From the NCBI GenBank assembly GCA_965199685.1, contig OZ241323.1, positions 558,001 through 622,000 on the forward strand: 64,000 nt of DNA. Direction: 5' to 3'. The number at the start of each line of letters is the position of its first letter. Positions within the stretch are counted from its first letter, which is position 1. This document shows positions 27,880 to 36,603 of this stretch, one piece after another. The DNA is from SP5GCR1 sp965199685. Its GTDB lineage: Bacteria; Pseudomonadota; Gammaproteobacteria; Poriferisulfidales; Oxydemutatoraceae. Position numbers and translations under genes: made by a program. The notes under the pieces were generated by a model, which searched no databases, had not been told where the DNA came from, and saw only the letters and a list, made by a program, of their open reading frames with translations.

Positions 27880-28365
27880 CTACAAAACCGTAGGGTTCGG
27901 TTGGTTGTGATAGACCACATCGGGGTCAAAGGCTTTGTGCTTTTCGGTGAATTTCAGTTTGGGTTTTTCAGGTAAATATGCACCCAAGGGGATTTCTCTA
28001 TAAAAGCAAGAGCGATATCCAACATGACAGCTTGCATCGCCGACGACTTCTACACGCATCCACAGCGCATCTTGATCGTCGTCAATCAGTAGTTGCTTGA
28101 CTTTCTGAACCAGCCCGCTCACGTCTCCTTTGTGCCATAGGCATTGCCGGCTACGGCTCCAGTAATATGCCTCGCCGTGTTCAATCGTCTTCAGCAGGGC
28201 TTCTTTATTCATATAGCCGTGCATGAGTATTTCGCCGCTTTTATGGTCGCTGGTGATTACCGGGACTAGTCCGTCGGCATTGAATTTAGGAGCCAAGTCG
28301 GTTCCTTCTTCAACTTGCTCTACGTTTTTGCGTTCGGCAAAACTGTAATCCTGTGTATCGGTCAT
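27880..28365 (-). CDS. hisI: Phosphoribosyl-AMP cyclohydrolase
   Basis: 161 residues. It opens the purine ring of phosphoribosyl-AMP in the third step of histidine synthesis. Family signatures: LMHGYMNKEAL, YWSRSRQCLWHKGDVSG, LLIDDDQDALWMRVE (Mg-binding aspartates) and CHVGYRSCFYRE (zinc cysteines). It is the stand-alone cyclohydrolase without the HisE pyrophosphohydrolase domain. The N-terminus has about 25 extra residues before the conserved part. GAGGAAATATC before the ATG is a good ribosome binding site. It lies 50 bp downstream of yidD on the same strand; the rest of the his genes here (hisG, hisD) are on the other strand. Confidence 0.95.
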   Translation of the reverse strand: MTDTQDYSFAERKNVEQVEEGTDLAPKFNADGLVPVITSDHKSGEILMHGYMNKEALLKTIEHGEAYYWSRSRQCLWHKGDVSGLVQKVKQLLIDDDQDALWMRVEVVGDASCHVGYRSCFYREIPLGAYLPEKPKLKFTEKHKAFDPDVVYHNQPNPTVL

Positions 28366-28415
28366 GATATTTCCTCGGCTTTGCGTTTATCAGGGTGTCT
28401 CAAAAAACTATTTTA

Positions 28416-28664
28416 TCATGCTCGCTTATCGGGTGGAGGAACCGGATCCAAGCCACCCTGTGCGAATGGATGACAGCGTAGCAGGCGTTTGATAGTGAGC
28501 CATCCCCCTTTAATCGCACCGTGCAGTTCAATTGCCTCAAGCGCATATTCCGAGCAGCTCGGGTGAAAGCGGCAGTGCGATGCGAGTAGTGGCGATATTA
28601 GATAGCGATAGGCTTTGATTAACAACAAAAGTGGTTTGCCGACTAGCGCATTGATTATTTTCAT
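28416..28664 (-). CDS. yidD: YidD, membrane protein insertion efficiency factor
   Basis: About 82 residues from ATG 28664, chosen because it overlaps the cysS stop as ATGA; an ATG at 28676 is also in frame. Conserved core: LLLLIKAYRYLISPLL, CRFHPSCSEYALEAI, GGWLTIKRLLRCHPF, GGLDPVPP. YidD lies at the inner membrane and aids insertion by YidC/Sec. In most bacteria it sits in the rpmH-rnpA-yidD-yidC cluster; here it is coupled to cysS. Confidence 0.95.
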   Translation of the reverse strand: MKIINALVGKPLLLLIKAYRYLISPLLASHCRFHPSCSEYALEAIELHGAIKGGWLTIKRLLRCHPFAQGGLDPVPPPDKRA

Positions 28665-30037
28665 TGTCGCAACCATTGGGTGCCGGAACCGCTGTCTTCT
28701 AAAACGATGCCGGCAGCGTTTAGATTATCCCGTATCTCGTCGGCGGTTGCAAAATCTTTATTGCTACGAGCTTGATTTCTCTTGGCAATCAACGCTTCTA
28801 TTTCTTGTTCAGATATTTGCTTTGCGGCTGCCTTAGTCGGTGCTTGCCAGCGCAACCATTGACGAGGCTCCTCGTGTAATAAACCCACGAAATTAGCCGA
28901 GGCTCGCAACACCGCAGCCTTGGCATCGCGCTCGGACTCCGAAGCACCGCTAACCTCGCTTGCCAAACGATGTAACTCTGCGATTGCCAAAGGCGTGTTT
29001 AAGTCGTCGGCTAGTGCTTCGCTAACTTTAGCATCCACAGATGCCGGTTGTGGCTGGGTTGAGAGCAACAAGCGATACCATTTGTCTAGATTATTGTGAG
29101 CCTGCTGCAAAGCATCAGGTGTCCAATCCAAAGGTTTCTTATAATGAACGCTCATCAATGCCAAACGCACACATTCACCGTGAAAATTCTGTAGCACATC
29201 GCGCAGAGTGACAAAATTGCCTACCGACTTTGCCATCTTGTCGCCTTTGACGGTGATATAGCCGTTGTGCATCCAATAACGTACGAATTGTTTGCCGTCG
29301 TGTGCGCACTCGCTTTGAGCAATTTCATTTTCGTGATGAGGAAAAACCAAATCCATGCCACCGCCGTGAATGTCTATGGTGTCTCCTAGCAGAGCCTCAA
29401 TCATCACCGAACATTCCAAGTGCCAGCCAGGTCGGCCTCGTCCCCAAGGACTATCCCAACCGACTTGTTCGGGTGTTGACGGTTTCCATAAAACAAAATC
29501 GGACGGGTTCTTTTTATACGATGCTACTTCCACTCGTGCCCCCTCTACGATTTCGTTCAAACTTTGGTGCGATAGGCAGCCGTAATTTTCGGCAGTCGCT
29601 ATCTCAAATAATACATGTCCTTCGGCTTCATAAGCGTGTCCTTTTTGCAATAGCTTTTCAATCATTTTCTGCATATCGGCGATATGTTCGGTTGCGCGCG
29701 GCTCAGTATCCGGTGGCAAGACGTTTAAGCTATTTATATCGTGATGGAACGCTTCTGTATAGCGTTGGGTTAGAGCATCTACCGTTATGTTTTCGGCATC
29801 CGCTGCATTGATGATTTTATCGTCTATATCGGTGATATTGCGCACATAGGTCACTTCTTTGTATTGTTTTTTGAGTAATCGGTACAATAAATCAAATGTA
29901 ACGATAGGTCGTGCATTGCCGATATGTATATAGTTATAGACCGTGGGTCCGCAGACATACATCAGCACTTGGTCGGGGCGATGAGGTTCAAATACTTCCT
30001 TAGTGCCGCTCAGTGTATTAGATAAATGAATCTTCAC
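28661..30037 (-). CDS. cysS: Cysteinyl-tRNA synthetase
   Basis: 458 residues, full length. Class I synthetase charging tRNA-Cys. The HIGH-type motif is HIGN at 38-41 (YNYIHIGNARP); zinc ligand Cys29 lies in MYVCGPTVY; the second zinc region contains HLECSVM and GGGMDLVFPHHENEIAQSE; the KMSKS loop is DKMAKSVGNF. The C-terminal anticodon-binding part ends EDSGSGTQWLRQ. It overlaps rne upstream and yidD downstream by 4 bp each (ATGA), so the three are translationally coupled. Confidence 0.97.
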   Translation of the reverse strand: MKIHLSNTLSGTKEVFEPHRPDQVLMYVCGPTVYNYIHIGNARPIVTFDLLYRLLKKQYKEVTYVRNITDIDDKIINAADAENITVDALTQRYTEAFHHDINSLNVLPPDTEPRATEHIADMQKMIEKLLQKGHAYEAEGHVLFEIATAENYGCLSHQSLNEIVEGARVEVASYKKNPSDFVLWKPSTPEQVGWDSPWGRGRPGWHLECSVMIEALLGDTIDIHGGGMDLVFPHHENEIAQSECAHDGKQFVRYWMHNGYITVKGDKMAKSVGNFVTLRDVLQNFHGECVRLALMSVHYKKPLDWTPDALQQAHNNLDKWYRLLLSTQPQPASVDAKVSEALADDLNTPLAIAELHRLASEVSGASESERDAKAAVLRASANFVGLLHEEPRQWLRWQAPTKAAAKQISEQEIEALIAKRNQARSNKDFATADEIRDNLNAAGIVLEDSGSGTQWLRQ

Positions 30038-32352
30038 TTTGAGTTGTCTTCGGTTTTGGTCTTGGTTTTGGTTTCTATTTGTATCAGCTTAGATTTTCCA
30101 TCTTTAATGTGAGGTGGTTTAGGCTTAAACATATTATCGGGCTTAAAAGCTTTTTTAACCGTTTGTGGTTTATCCGAAGGTCGAGTATTTGCATCGCTGC
30201 GATGAGAAGTTCGTGGCGATGTTTCTTTGATAGAGTCGCTGGCTGTTTTAACCGTCTGCGATTTATCGGGATGCCGAGTATTCCTATCGCTATGAGGAAA
30301 GGTTTGCCGGGATGTTTTTTCAACAGAGTCGTCTCTCGTATAGCTACGGCGTTCGGATGATGTAGCTCGGTTGCGACTAGTTTTATAATGCACCTTAGAC
30401 CTCCGACGTTGTTCGTATTTTCCCTGAGACGAGCTAGGTTTTGTTTTATTCCTAAAGTTTTGCTGGTGTGTGCTACTTTGCCTTGGGTGTGAATCGGTTT
30501 CTGTTTGTACAGGTTTTTTATAACTCGACCGTCTTTTGCTTGAATGACGCGTTTGCGTTTTTTGGTATTGGCTGTGATTTTGGTATTGACTGTGACTTGT
30601 GGTTGAACTTCGGGATTTGCCATCAAAACGTCTGCTCTGTTTTCTATATGTCGTGCGGCGTTGTTTGTTCGGCACTTCCTTAGCTGCGAATAAAGATGTT
30701 AATTTTTTCCACCAGCTTCCGAGGATCTCGGATAATGCCGCTTTCTCCATCGCAATCACGGTTGGGATAGCGGCTGTTTCCTTTTCTAATACCTTATCTG
30801 TTTGGCTTTGTTTTTCAAACAAGTTATTTTCGTGTAACGACGAGCGTATGGATGCCGGCTCGTTGTTGTATCCGATACCATTTTCCCTGTAGCGCATGAT
30901 TTTATAATGAGGGGTTTCGATTTGCGAGTCGGAGTTTATGGTTACCTTTACGTCGTGGCGTTTTTCTATTTCTTTCAATTCAGTGCTCTTCTCGCCGATT
31001 AAGAATTGATTAACTTCATTAGGTACCTGACCTACAACATGTGAAGTTTGGGGTTTGCCGGCCTCTCCTTCTACTAAACGTAACACCACTAAGGCACAGG
31101 ATTTTACAGTTCTTATAAAGCCGCGCCCATAGCAACGAGGGCATATTATCTCACTCTCGTTTTGTAGGGAAGGGCGTAGACGCTGGCGAGACATTTCTAA
31201 TAGACCGAAATCAGATATGCGCCCCAATCTTGTCCGAGCGCGATCGGTTCTCAATAAACTTCGCAGACGCTCTTCCACTTTACGCCTATTCTGATGTGGT
31301 TTCATATCTATAAAATCTATTACCAATAATCCTCCCAAGTCTCGCAGACGTAATTGTCGGGCAATTTCTTCAGCTGCTTCCAGGTTTGTTTTCAATGCGG
31401 TTTCTTCCAAATCTTGTTGTCGTGTTGAGCGTGCTGAATTAATATCTATACTGGTCAGTGCCTCAGTGTGATCAAAAACGATAGCTCCTCCGGATGGTAA
31501 TTCTATTTCGCGCTGATACAAAGTTTCAATTTGTGTTTCTATATGCATGCGGTTAAACAATGGGATATCGCCGCTGTATAACTTTAGTTTCTTCTTGTAT
31601 CTTGGTAATACCATAGATACGAATTCTCTGGTTTCTTCATAGATTTCTTGGTTGTCTATAATGATTTCGTCTATGTTTGAACCTAGGTTGTTTTGTATAG
31701 CTTGCAACACGATATTAGCTTCTTTGTAAATTAAAAAAGGTGCCGGGCGTTGGCTAGAGGTTTTTAGTATTTGTTTCCATAGATAACGTAAATAATCAAG
31801 ATTCTTTTGTAAGTCTCTTTTCTCGGCATTCAAGCAGGCAGTGCGCAGGATCAAGCCTTCATTTTTTTCTGTGACAAGTTGACGGCTTATATCAAACATC
31901 CGTTGGCGGTCAGTTCCGGAAATACGCTGTGATATGCCGTGCGTGCGAGGTTTGTCGGGTAATAAAACCATATAAAGTCCGCTCAAACTTACATAAGTAC
32001 TGAGAGAAGCTCCCTTGTTTGATATTTCTTCGCGGACAATCTGTACGATGATTTCTTGTCCCTCTTCAACTAGTTTGTGTACAACCTGCTTGCGAATAGG
32101 ACCCTTAAAATCAGCGGTAAAATACCGAGGGCATATCTCCTTAGTAGGTAGGAACCCTTGGCGTGTGCCGCCGTAGTCTACGAAGACTGCATTTAAGCTT
32201 GGTGCTATAGAAGCAATAACACCTTTATATATATTTCCTTTTTTCTGTCTCTTAGTTGCCGCCTCGATATCCAGATTGTATAATTTCTGACCATCTACTA
32301 TGGCAACACGCAACTCTTCCTGTTGCGTTCCATTGACTAAAATTCTTTTCAT
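30034..32352 (-). CDS. rne: Ribonuclease E
   Basis: 772 residues from ATG 32352 (MKRILVNGTQQEELRVA), which aligns with the usual RNase E start; a TTG two codons earlier is less likely. The S1 domain begins NIYKGVIASIAPSLNAVFVDYG. The catalytic DNase I-like domain has the metal aspartates in TSIDINSAR and LLVIDFIDM. The zinc-link is CPRCYGRGF. The C-terminal ~280 residues are basic, Ser/Arg/Lys/Gln-rich and disordered-looking, shorter than in E. coli but fitting a degradosome/RNA-binding scaffold. It initiates mRNA decay and rRNA/tRNA processing. The 354-bp region upstream may hold a leader for autoregulation, as in other species, but I cannot show that. Confidence 0.95.
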   Translation of the reverse strand: MKRILVNGTQQEELRVAIVDGQKLYNLDIEAATKRQKKGNIYKGVIASIAPSLNAVFVDYGGTRQGFLPTKEICPRYFTADFKGPIRKQVVHKLVEEGQEIIVQIVREEISNKGASLSTYVSLSGLYMVLLPDKPRTHGISQRISGTDRQRMFDISRQLVTEKNEGLILRTACLNAEKRDLQKNLDYLRYLWKQILKTSSQRPAPFLIYKEANIVLQAIQNNLGSNIDEIIIDNQEIYEETREFVSMVLPRYKKKLKLYSGDIPLFNRMHIETQIETLYQREIELPSGGAIVFDHTEALTSIDINSARSTRQQDLEETALKTNLEAAEEIARQLRLRDLGGLLVIDFIDMKPHQNRRKVEERLRSLLRTDRARTRLGRISDFGLLEMSRQRLRPSLQNESEIICPRCYGRGFIRTVKSCALVVLRLVEGEAGKPQTSHVVGQVPNEVNQFLIGEKSTELKEIEKRHDVKVTINSDSQIETPHYKIMRYRENGIGYNNEPASIRSSLHENNLFEKQSQTDKVLEKETAAIPTVIAMEKAALSEILGSWWKKLTSLFAAKEVPNKQRRTTYRKQSRRFDGKSRSSTTSHSQYQNHSQYQKTQTRHSSKRRSSYKKPVQTETDSHPRQSSTHQQNFRNKTKPSSSQGKYEQRRRSKVHYKTSRNRATSSERRSYTRDDSVEKTSRQTFPHSDRNTRHPDKSQTVKTASDSIKETSPRTSHRSDANTRPSDKPQTVKKAFKPDNMFKPKPPHIKDGKSKLIQIETKTKTKTEDNSK

Positions 32353-32702
32353 TATCAACTCTTGTTCTCGTACGGGACAAACACATGGTGCGGTACATTA
32401 CGAATCTGTGCAAGAGGGCGTACGAACACCTAATTCGCATTTCTAAATTTTTGATAAGTAGTATTCCCACTAAATTCAACATGTGCACAAAGTCCTATAA
32501 ATAATCGGTAAATCTGTTACAAGCGGCATCCATCTTGGATGAATGCGCTTGGGTCAATTCAATTTTATAATTCGGTCGGTATTTATTTATATCATTAACC
32601 GAATGAATTTGATAATTATAACATACTCGAGGCTCACTGATTTCATCATTTGAACATTGCTTCCTAAGCATGGTTTATTCGGTAGAACAGACCATTATCA
32701 TA
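32353..32702. other. Divergent intergenic region between rne and mlaC
   Basis: About 350 AT-rich bases with no MITE modules. A TATAAT on the complement (32615-32620) could be the rne -10 box, implying a leader of roughly 250 bases. No clear -35 box, operator or hairpin was recognised. Confidence 0.4.
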
Positions 32703-32708
32703 TATAAT
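32703..32708 (+). promoter_or_regulatory. Candidate -10 box of mlaC
   Basis: A perfect TATAAT ends 7 bases before ATG 32716. If it is the -10 box, transcription would start at or next to that ATG, giving a leaderless mRNA, and the ATG at 32707 inside the box could not be the start. No good -35 is visible. Confidence 0.35.
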
Positions 32709-32715
32709 GCCTCTT

Positions 32716-33360
32716 ATGAATTATTACGATACATTTTTCAGACGCGTTAGGCGGAATGCAATATTTTTCTTGTTGACAAGTATATTTACATTCTCACAAC
32801 CCGTGTTCGCTCAAAGTTATGAGGATGCAAGAGACTTTTTATCACTTTTGGTGGACGGTGTTGTCTTCGAAGTCAAAACCAACAAAGCCATGTATCAAGA
32901 TGATACCGAAAAACTATATGATCTGATAGATCAGCGTATACTCGGTAACGTTGATATGGAATTGTTTGCCAAGTTAACTTTGGGTTCTCACTGGAGTAGT
33001 GCTTCTACGACACAACGCCAATCGTTCAAAGAGGCTCTGCATAAGTCAATGGTGCGTAGCTATGGAAAATCTCTGTTGCTACTCTCTAAAGTAGAGAAGA
33101 TAGATTATCCAATGCCTGAGACTGTGAAGCAGGCGCGTTATCAAATAGTAAAAACGATGCTATTCTTTGTTGGTGGGCAAGCACCTGTTTCCATTAACTA
33201 TGCGATGCTATTCAAGGAAGACAAATGGGTGATTTTTGATTTGATAGTAGACGGTTTAGGTGTGGGTAAACAGTTTAGGCAGAACTATGATCTGGAGATT
33301 AAAGATAAAGGCTTGGATGCATTGATAGCACGCCTGAGGCGAGATGCCGAGGGTCTTTAG
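32716..33360 (+). CDS. mlaC: MlaC-like periplasmic phospholipid carrier
   Basis: About 214 residues from ATG 32716 (MNYYDTFFRR); the ATG at 32707 adds three residues and overlaps a TATAAT. A signal peptide (IFFLLTSIFTFSQPVFAQ) precedes the MlaC/Tgt2 domain: LIDQRILGNVDMELFAKLTLGSHW, a FKEALHKSMVRSYGKSL helix, and strands ending VIFDLIVDGLGVGKQFRQ. MlaC shuttles phospholipid between the outer-membrane MlaA and the inner-membrane MlaFEDB. Here it stands alone, directly before murA (23 bp). In many gammaproteobacteria mlaFEDCB precede murA, so the other mla genes seem lost or moved. Confidence 0.88.
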   Translation: MNYYDTFFRRVRRNAIFFLLTSIFTFSQPVFAQSYEDARDFLSLLVDGVVFEVKTNKAMYQDDTEKLYDLIDQRILGNVDMELFAKLTLGSHWSSASTTQRQSFKEALHKSMVRSYGKSLLLLSKVEKIDYPMPETVKQARYQIVKTMLFFVGGQAPVSINYAMLFKEDKWVIFDLIVDGLGVGKQFRQNYDLEIKDKGLDALIARLRRDAEGL

Positions 33361-33383
33361 AACACCCACCTAATTGGTTATTT

Positions 33384-34643
33384 ATGCAAAAATTATATAT
33401 ACAAGGGCGCAAGCAGCCGTTGCAAGGTGCTATCAAAATTTCGGGGGCTAAAAACGCAGTGTTGCCGGTACTGGCGGCAACTTTGCTCACCGACGACGGT
33501 GTCTATATCAGCAATGTTCCGCATCTGCACGATGTAACTACAACCATCAGCTTATTGCGTCAGATGGGTATATCAATTCTTGTCGATGAGTCTATGAATA
33601 TCAAAGTCAGTGCCGGCACAATACAAGAATATTATGCACCTTATGAAGTCGTCAAGACGATGCGTGCTTCTATCTTGGTTTTGGGTCCTATGCTGGCGCG
33701 CTATGGTCGTGCCAAAGTATCACTACCCGGTGGTTGTGCTATAGGTTCACGACCAGTGGATATACACTTGAACGGTTTGCGCAAGATGGGGGCGCGTATA
33801 AAGATAAGCAACGGTTATATAGAAGCGAGTGCATCTCACCTTAAAGGTGCCGATATCGTTTTACCCAGCATTACGGTAACCGGTACCGAAAACTTGCTGA
33901 TGGCTGCAACTTTGGCAAAAGGTGTTACCACCATAAGCAATGCCGCACGCGAACCGGAAGTCGTTGATTTGGCGGTTTGCCTACGCAAGATGGGGGCAGA
34001 TATAGAAGGTGAAGGCACCGACACCCTCACTGTTCGCGGTCGTCAGACTCTCAGTGGATGTGACTTCAGTGTGCTACCCGACCGCATAGAGGCAGGCACT
34101 TTCTTAGTCGGTGCAGCTGCTACTGGCGGCAAGATCAGAATTGAAAAAATTACCGCTACAATACTCAGTGCAATTTTGGACAAACTTGAGCAGTGCGGTG
34201 CCGAAATAAACACTGGGGATAGCTATATAGAATTGGATATGCACGGTAAGCGTCCCAAGAGTGTTGATATAAAAACTGCACCGTATCCAGATTTTCCCAC
34301 CGATATGCAAGCCCAATTCACGAGTCTGAACATGATGGCAGAAGGTAATAGCATTGTCACCGAAACGGTCTTTGAAAATCGTTTTATGCATGTTCAGGAA
34401 ATGCAGCGTATGGGTGCGGATATTAAGGTGCGTGGCAATTCGGCATACATCAAAGGCTGCGACAAATTATTAGGCGCACAAGTGATGGCAACCGACCTAA
34501 GAGCATCGGCATCGCTGATTCTTGCCGGCTTGGTTGCCGAAGGAGAGACCACAGTAGATCGTATCTATCACATAGATAGGGGCTATGAACATATAGAAGA
34601 GAAGCTCGCACGACTGGGGGCTGTTATCAATCGCGTTTCATAA
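33384..34643 (+). CDS. murA: UDP-N-acetylglucosamine 1-carboxyvinyltransferase
   Basis: 419 residues, standard length. First committed step of peptidoglycan synthesis, adding enolpyruvate to UDP-GlcNAc in the cytoplasm. Catalytic Cys118 is in the loop GGCAIGSRPVDIHLNG, so it should be fosfomycin-sensitive. Other signatures: KISGAKNAVLPVLAATLL at the start, PYPDFPTDMQAQF, ENRFMHVQEMQRMGA, and a C-terminal DLRASASLILAGLVAEG. It sits between mlaC and hisG with short gaps (23 and 13 bp), a typical proteobacterial order. Confidence 0.97.
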   Translation: MQKLYIQGRKQPLQGAIKISGAKNAVLPVLAATLLTDDGVYISNVPHLHDVTTTISLLRQMGISILVDESMNIKVSAGTIQEYYAPYEVVKTMRASILVLGPMLARYGRAKVSLPGGCAIGSRPVDIHLNGLRKMGARIKISNGYIEASASHLKGADIVLPSITVTGTENLLMAATLAKGVTTISNAAREPEVVDLAVCLRKMGADIEGEGTDTLTVRGRQTLSGCDFSVLPDRIEAGTFLVGAAATGGKIRIEKITATILSAILDKLEQCGAEINTGDSYIELDMHGKRPKSVDIKTAPYPDFPTDMQAQFTSLNMMAEGNSIVTETVFENRFMHVQEMQRMGADIKVRGNSAYIKGCDKLLGAQVMATDLRASASLILAGLVAEGETTVDRIYHIDRGYEHIEEKLARLGAVINRVS

Positions 34644-34656
34644 ACCGAAGGAGAAC

Positions 34657-35277
34657 ATGACTGCACTTAGAATTGCCTTAGCAAAGGGGCGTCTGCTTAA
34701 GGCTACGTTGCCGTTGCTCGATCGTGCTGGTTTAGGCTTACAAAGCAGTCCTGAGGACGAGCGCAAATTGATATTGTTAAGCAAAGACCAAAAGATGGAA
34801 TTTGTGGTACTGCGCGCTGCCGATGTGGTTACCTATGTAGAATACGGAGCCGCCGATCTCGGCATAGTTGGCAAGGATATGTTGATGGAAGAAGAGAGTA
34901 ACAGCATCTATGAGTTATGCGATTTAGGTATTGCAAAATGCCGTCTGTCGGTAGCCGGTCTACCTGAGCTACAACCTAAGTACCGTCCGCGAATTGCAAC
35001 CAAGTATTGTGTTTCGACAAAACGATATTTTGCCGAGTACAATCGTCAAGTCAGCATCATAAAGTTATACGGTTCAATGGAAATGGCACCAGTTTTAGGA
35101 CTTTCTGATTTAATAGTTGATTTGGTGGATACTGGCAAAACCCTTGCTGCGAACGGCTTGAAAGAGTTTGAAAAAATCAAAGACATCAGTGCCCGATTGA
35201 TTGCAAACAAAACCTCAATGAAAATGAAAGATCAAAGCATGAAAGAGATAATCAAAAAAATAACCGACTGCATCTAA
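34657..35277 (+). CDS. hisG: ATP phosphoribosyltransferase, short form
   Basis: 206 residues, the short HisG form that lacks the C-terminal regulatory domain and needs HisZ for activity and histidine feedback; hisZ is not in this window. First step of histidine synthesis. Motifs: LRIALAKGRLLKATLPLL, FVVLRAADVVTYVEYGAADLGIVGKD and the PRPP-binding GLSDLIVDLVDTGKTLAANGL. AAGGAG lies at ideal distance before the ATG. It follows murA by 13 bp. Confidence 0.96.
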   Translation: MTALRIALAKGRLLKATLPLLDRAGLGLQSSPEDERKLILLSKDQKMEFVVLRAADVVTYVEYGAADLGIVGKDMLMEEESNSIYELCDLGIAKCRLSVAGLPELQPKYRPRIATKYCVSTKRYFAEYNRQVSIIKLYGSMEMAPVLGLSDLIVDLVDTGKTLAANGLKEFEKIKDISARLIANKTSMKMKDQSMKEIIKKITDCI

Positions 35278-35520
35278 GGCTACTTGCAAACATGAGACTG
35301 TTCAAAAATAGAACCGCCGTTTGTTGCGGTTGCACAAACGGCGTAACATTGTGCAGAACCTTAACATGGGTATGTAGGTCGGACAACCTAAGGCTTGTCC
35401 TAAATAGTGGTACGCAAAAAAACCACCTCGTCAGGCTGCGCCTGCCACTCCTCCAAAGGAGAGGAATACCACTTTTTCAAACGACAAAGTTTCTATGATT
35501 TGTATGGATAGGCTACAATA
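35278..35520. repeat. Dispersed-repeat insertion between hisG and the DAHP synthase gene
   Basis: A repeat of about 195 bp (35290-35485) begins GAGACTGTTCAAAAATAG. It contains the CGCCGTTTG/CAAACGGCG hairpin, the GGACAACC/GGCTTGTCC hairpin and the CACCTCGTCAGGC...GGAG module, and ends ACTTTTTCAAACG. It is the same type as 18160-18344. It splits an otherwise close-packed gene series; TACAAT at 35514-35519 may restart transcription. Confidence 0.8.
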
Positions 35521-36603
35521 ATGCAAATGAAATACCAAACAGACGATTTACGAATAAAAGAGATTAAAGATCTTGTTGCTCCGCAAGATTTAACCAGCCG
35601 CTTGCCGATTACCGAAGCGGTATCTGAATGTGTTTATAATTCTCGCTTGGCGATTAAAAATATCCTGCACGGCAAAGATCCTCGCCTACTTGTAATCGCA
35701 GGACCCTGCTCAGTGCACGACACCAAAGCGGCACTTGAATACGCCGACCGTCTGCAACCTTTGATAGAACAGCACAAGGATAAGCTACACATAGTAATGC
35801 GTGTGTATTTTGAAAAACCGCGCACCACGGTGGGCTGGAAGGGCTTGATCAACGACCCTGATTTAGACAATAGTTTTCATATTAATAAGGGTGTGAAAGT
35901 TGCCCGCCAGCTTTTGCTGGATTTGAATACCAAAGGTGTATCGGCGGCGACCGAATATCTAGATTTGATTAGCCCGCAATATATATCGGATTTAATCGCC
36001 TGGGGAGCGATAGGTGCGCGTACTACAGAGAGCCAAACCCATCGCGAATTGGCATCCGGTTTATCTTGTCCGGTTGGATTCAAAAACGGCACTCATGGCA
36101 ACATACAAATAGCCGTAGACGCAATGCGCTCAGCATCGCAACCACATCACTTTTTCTCGGTAACCAAAGGCGGGCACTCGGCTATTTTTTCAACAGCCGG
36201 CAATAGTGATTGCCATATCATCATGCGCGGCGGAGGTGGTAAAACCAATTACGATAGCGATAGTGTTGAACGCGCGGCAGCTTTGCTTGCCAAAAGCAAA
36301 CAAACCGAAAAAGTGATGATTGATTTTAGCCACGCCAACAGCAACAAGCAATTTGAGCAACAACCGATAGTTGCCGAAGCTGTTGCCCAGCAATTACGAG
36401 CAGGTGAACAACGTATCATGGGGGTGATGATAGAGAGTCATCTGGTAGAAGGTCGGCAAGACCTCAGATTTAATTCGGACGGTACGCTTGACAGAGAAGG
36501 ATTAGTCTACGGGCAAAGCATTACTGATGCGTGCATGGGTTGGGAAGACACCACAAAGGTATTGGAGATACTTGCCTCGGCAGTACAAACAGGACCGGCC
36601 TAA
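35521..36603 (+). CDS. aroG: 3-deoxy-7-phosphoheptulonate (DAHP) synthase, class I
   Basis: 360 residues. Condenses phosphoenolpyruvate and erythrose 4-phosphate, the first step of the shikimate pathway. Class I-alpha signatures: VIAGPCSVHD, MRVYFEKPRTTVGWKGLINDP, WGAIGARTTESQTHRELASG, GFKNGTHG, DFSHANSNKQ and ESHLVEGRQDL. The isozyme (which aromatic amino acid inhibits it) cannot be read from the sequence, so the symbol is by family only. A second ATG at 35527 is possible. Its stop overlaps the hisD start by one base (TAATG). Confidence 0.94.
   Translation: MQMKYQTDDLRIKEIKDLVAPQDLTSRLPITEAVSECVYNSRLAIKNILHGKDPRLLVIAGPCSVHDTKAALEYADRLQPLIEQHKDKLHIVMRVYFEKPRTTVGWKGLINDPDLDNSFHINKGVKVARQLLLDLNTKGVSAATEYLDLISPQYISDLIAWGAIGARTTESQTHRELASGLSCPVGFKNGTHGNIQIAVDAMRSASQPHHFFSVTKGGHSAIFSTAGNSDCHIIMRGGGGKTNYDSDSVERAAALLAKSKQTEKVMIDFSHANSNKQFEQQPIVAEAVAQQLRAGEQRIMGVMIESHLVEGRQDLRFNSDGTLDREGLVYGQSITDACMGWEDTTKVLEILASAVQTGPA

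Noticed and set aside
36180..36196. ATTTTTTCAACAGCC inside the DAHP synthase gene, resembling a MITE end
   Set aside because: It is part of an intact, conserved coding stretch (SAIFSTAGNSD) and has no partner end.
36531..36602. Longer hisD starting at 36531
   Set aside because: The extension lies in another frame over the end of the DAHP synthase and does not resemble HisD; ATG 36603 fits family length.
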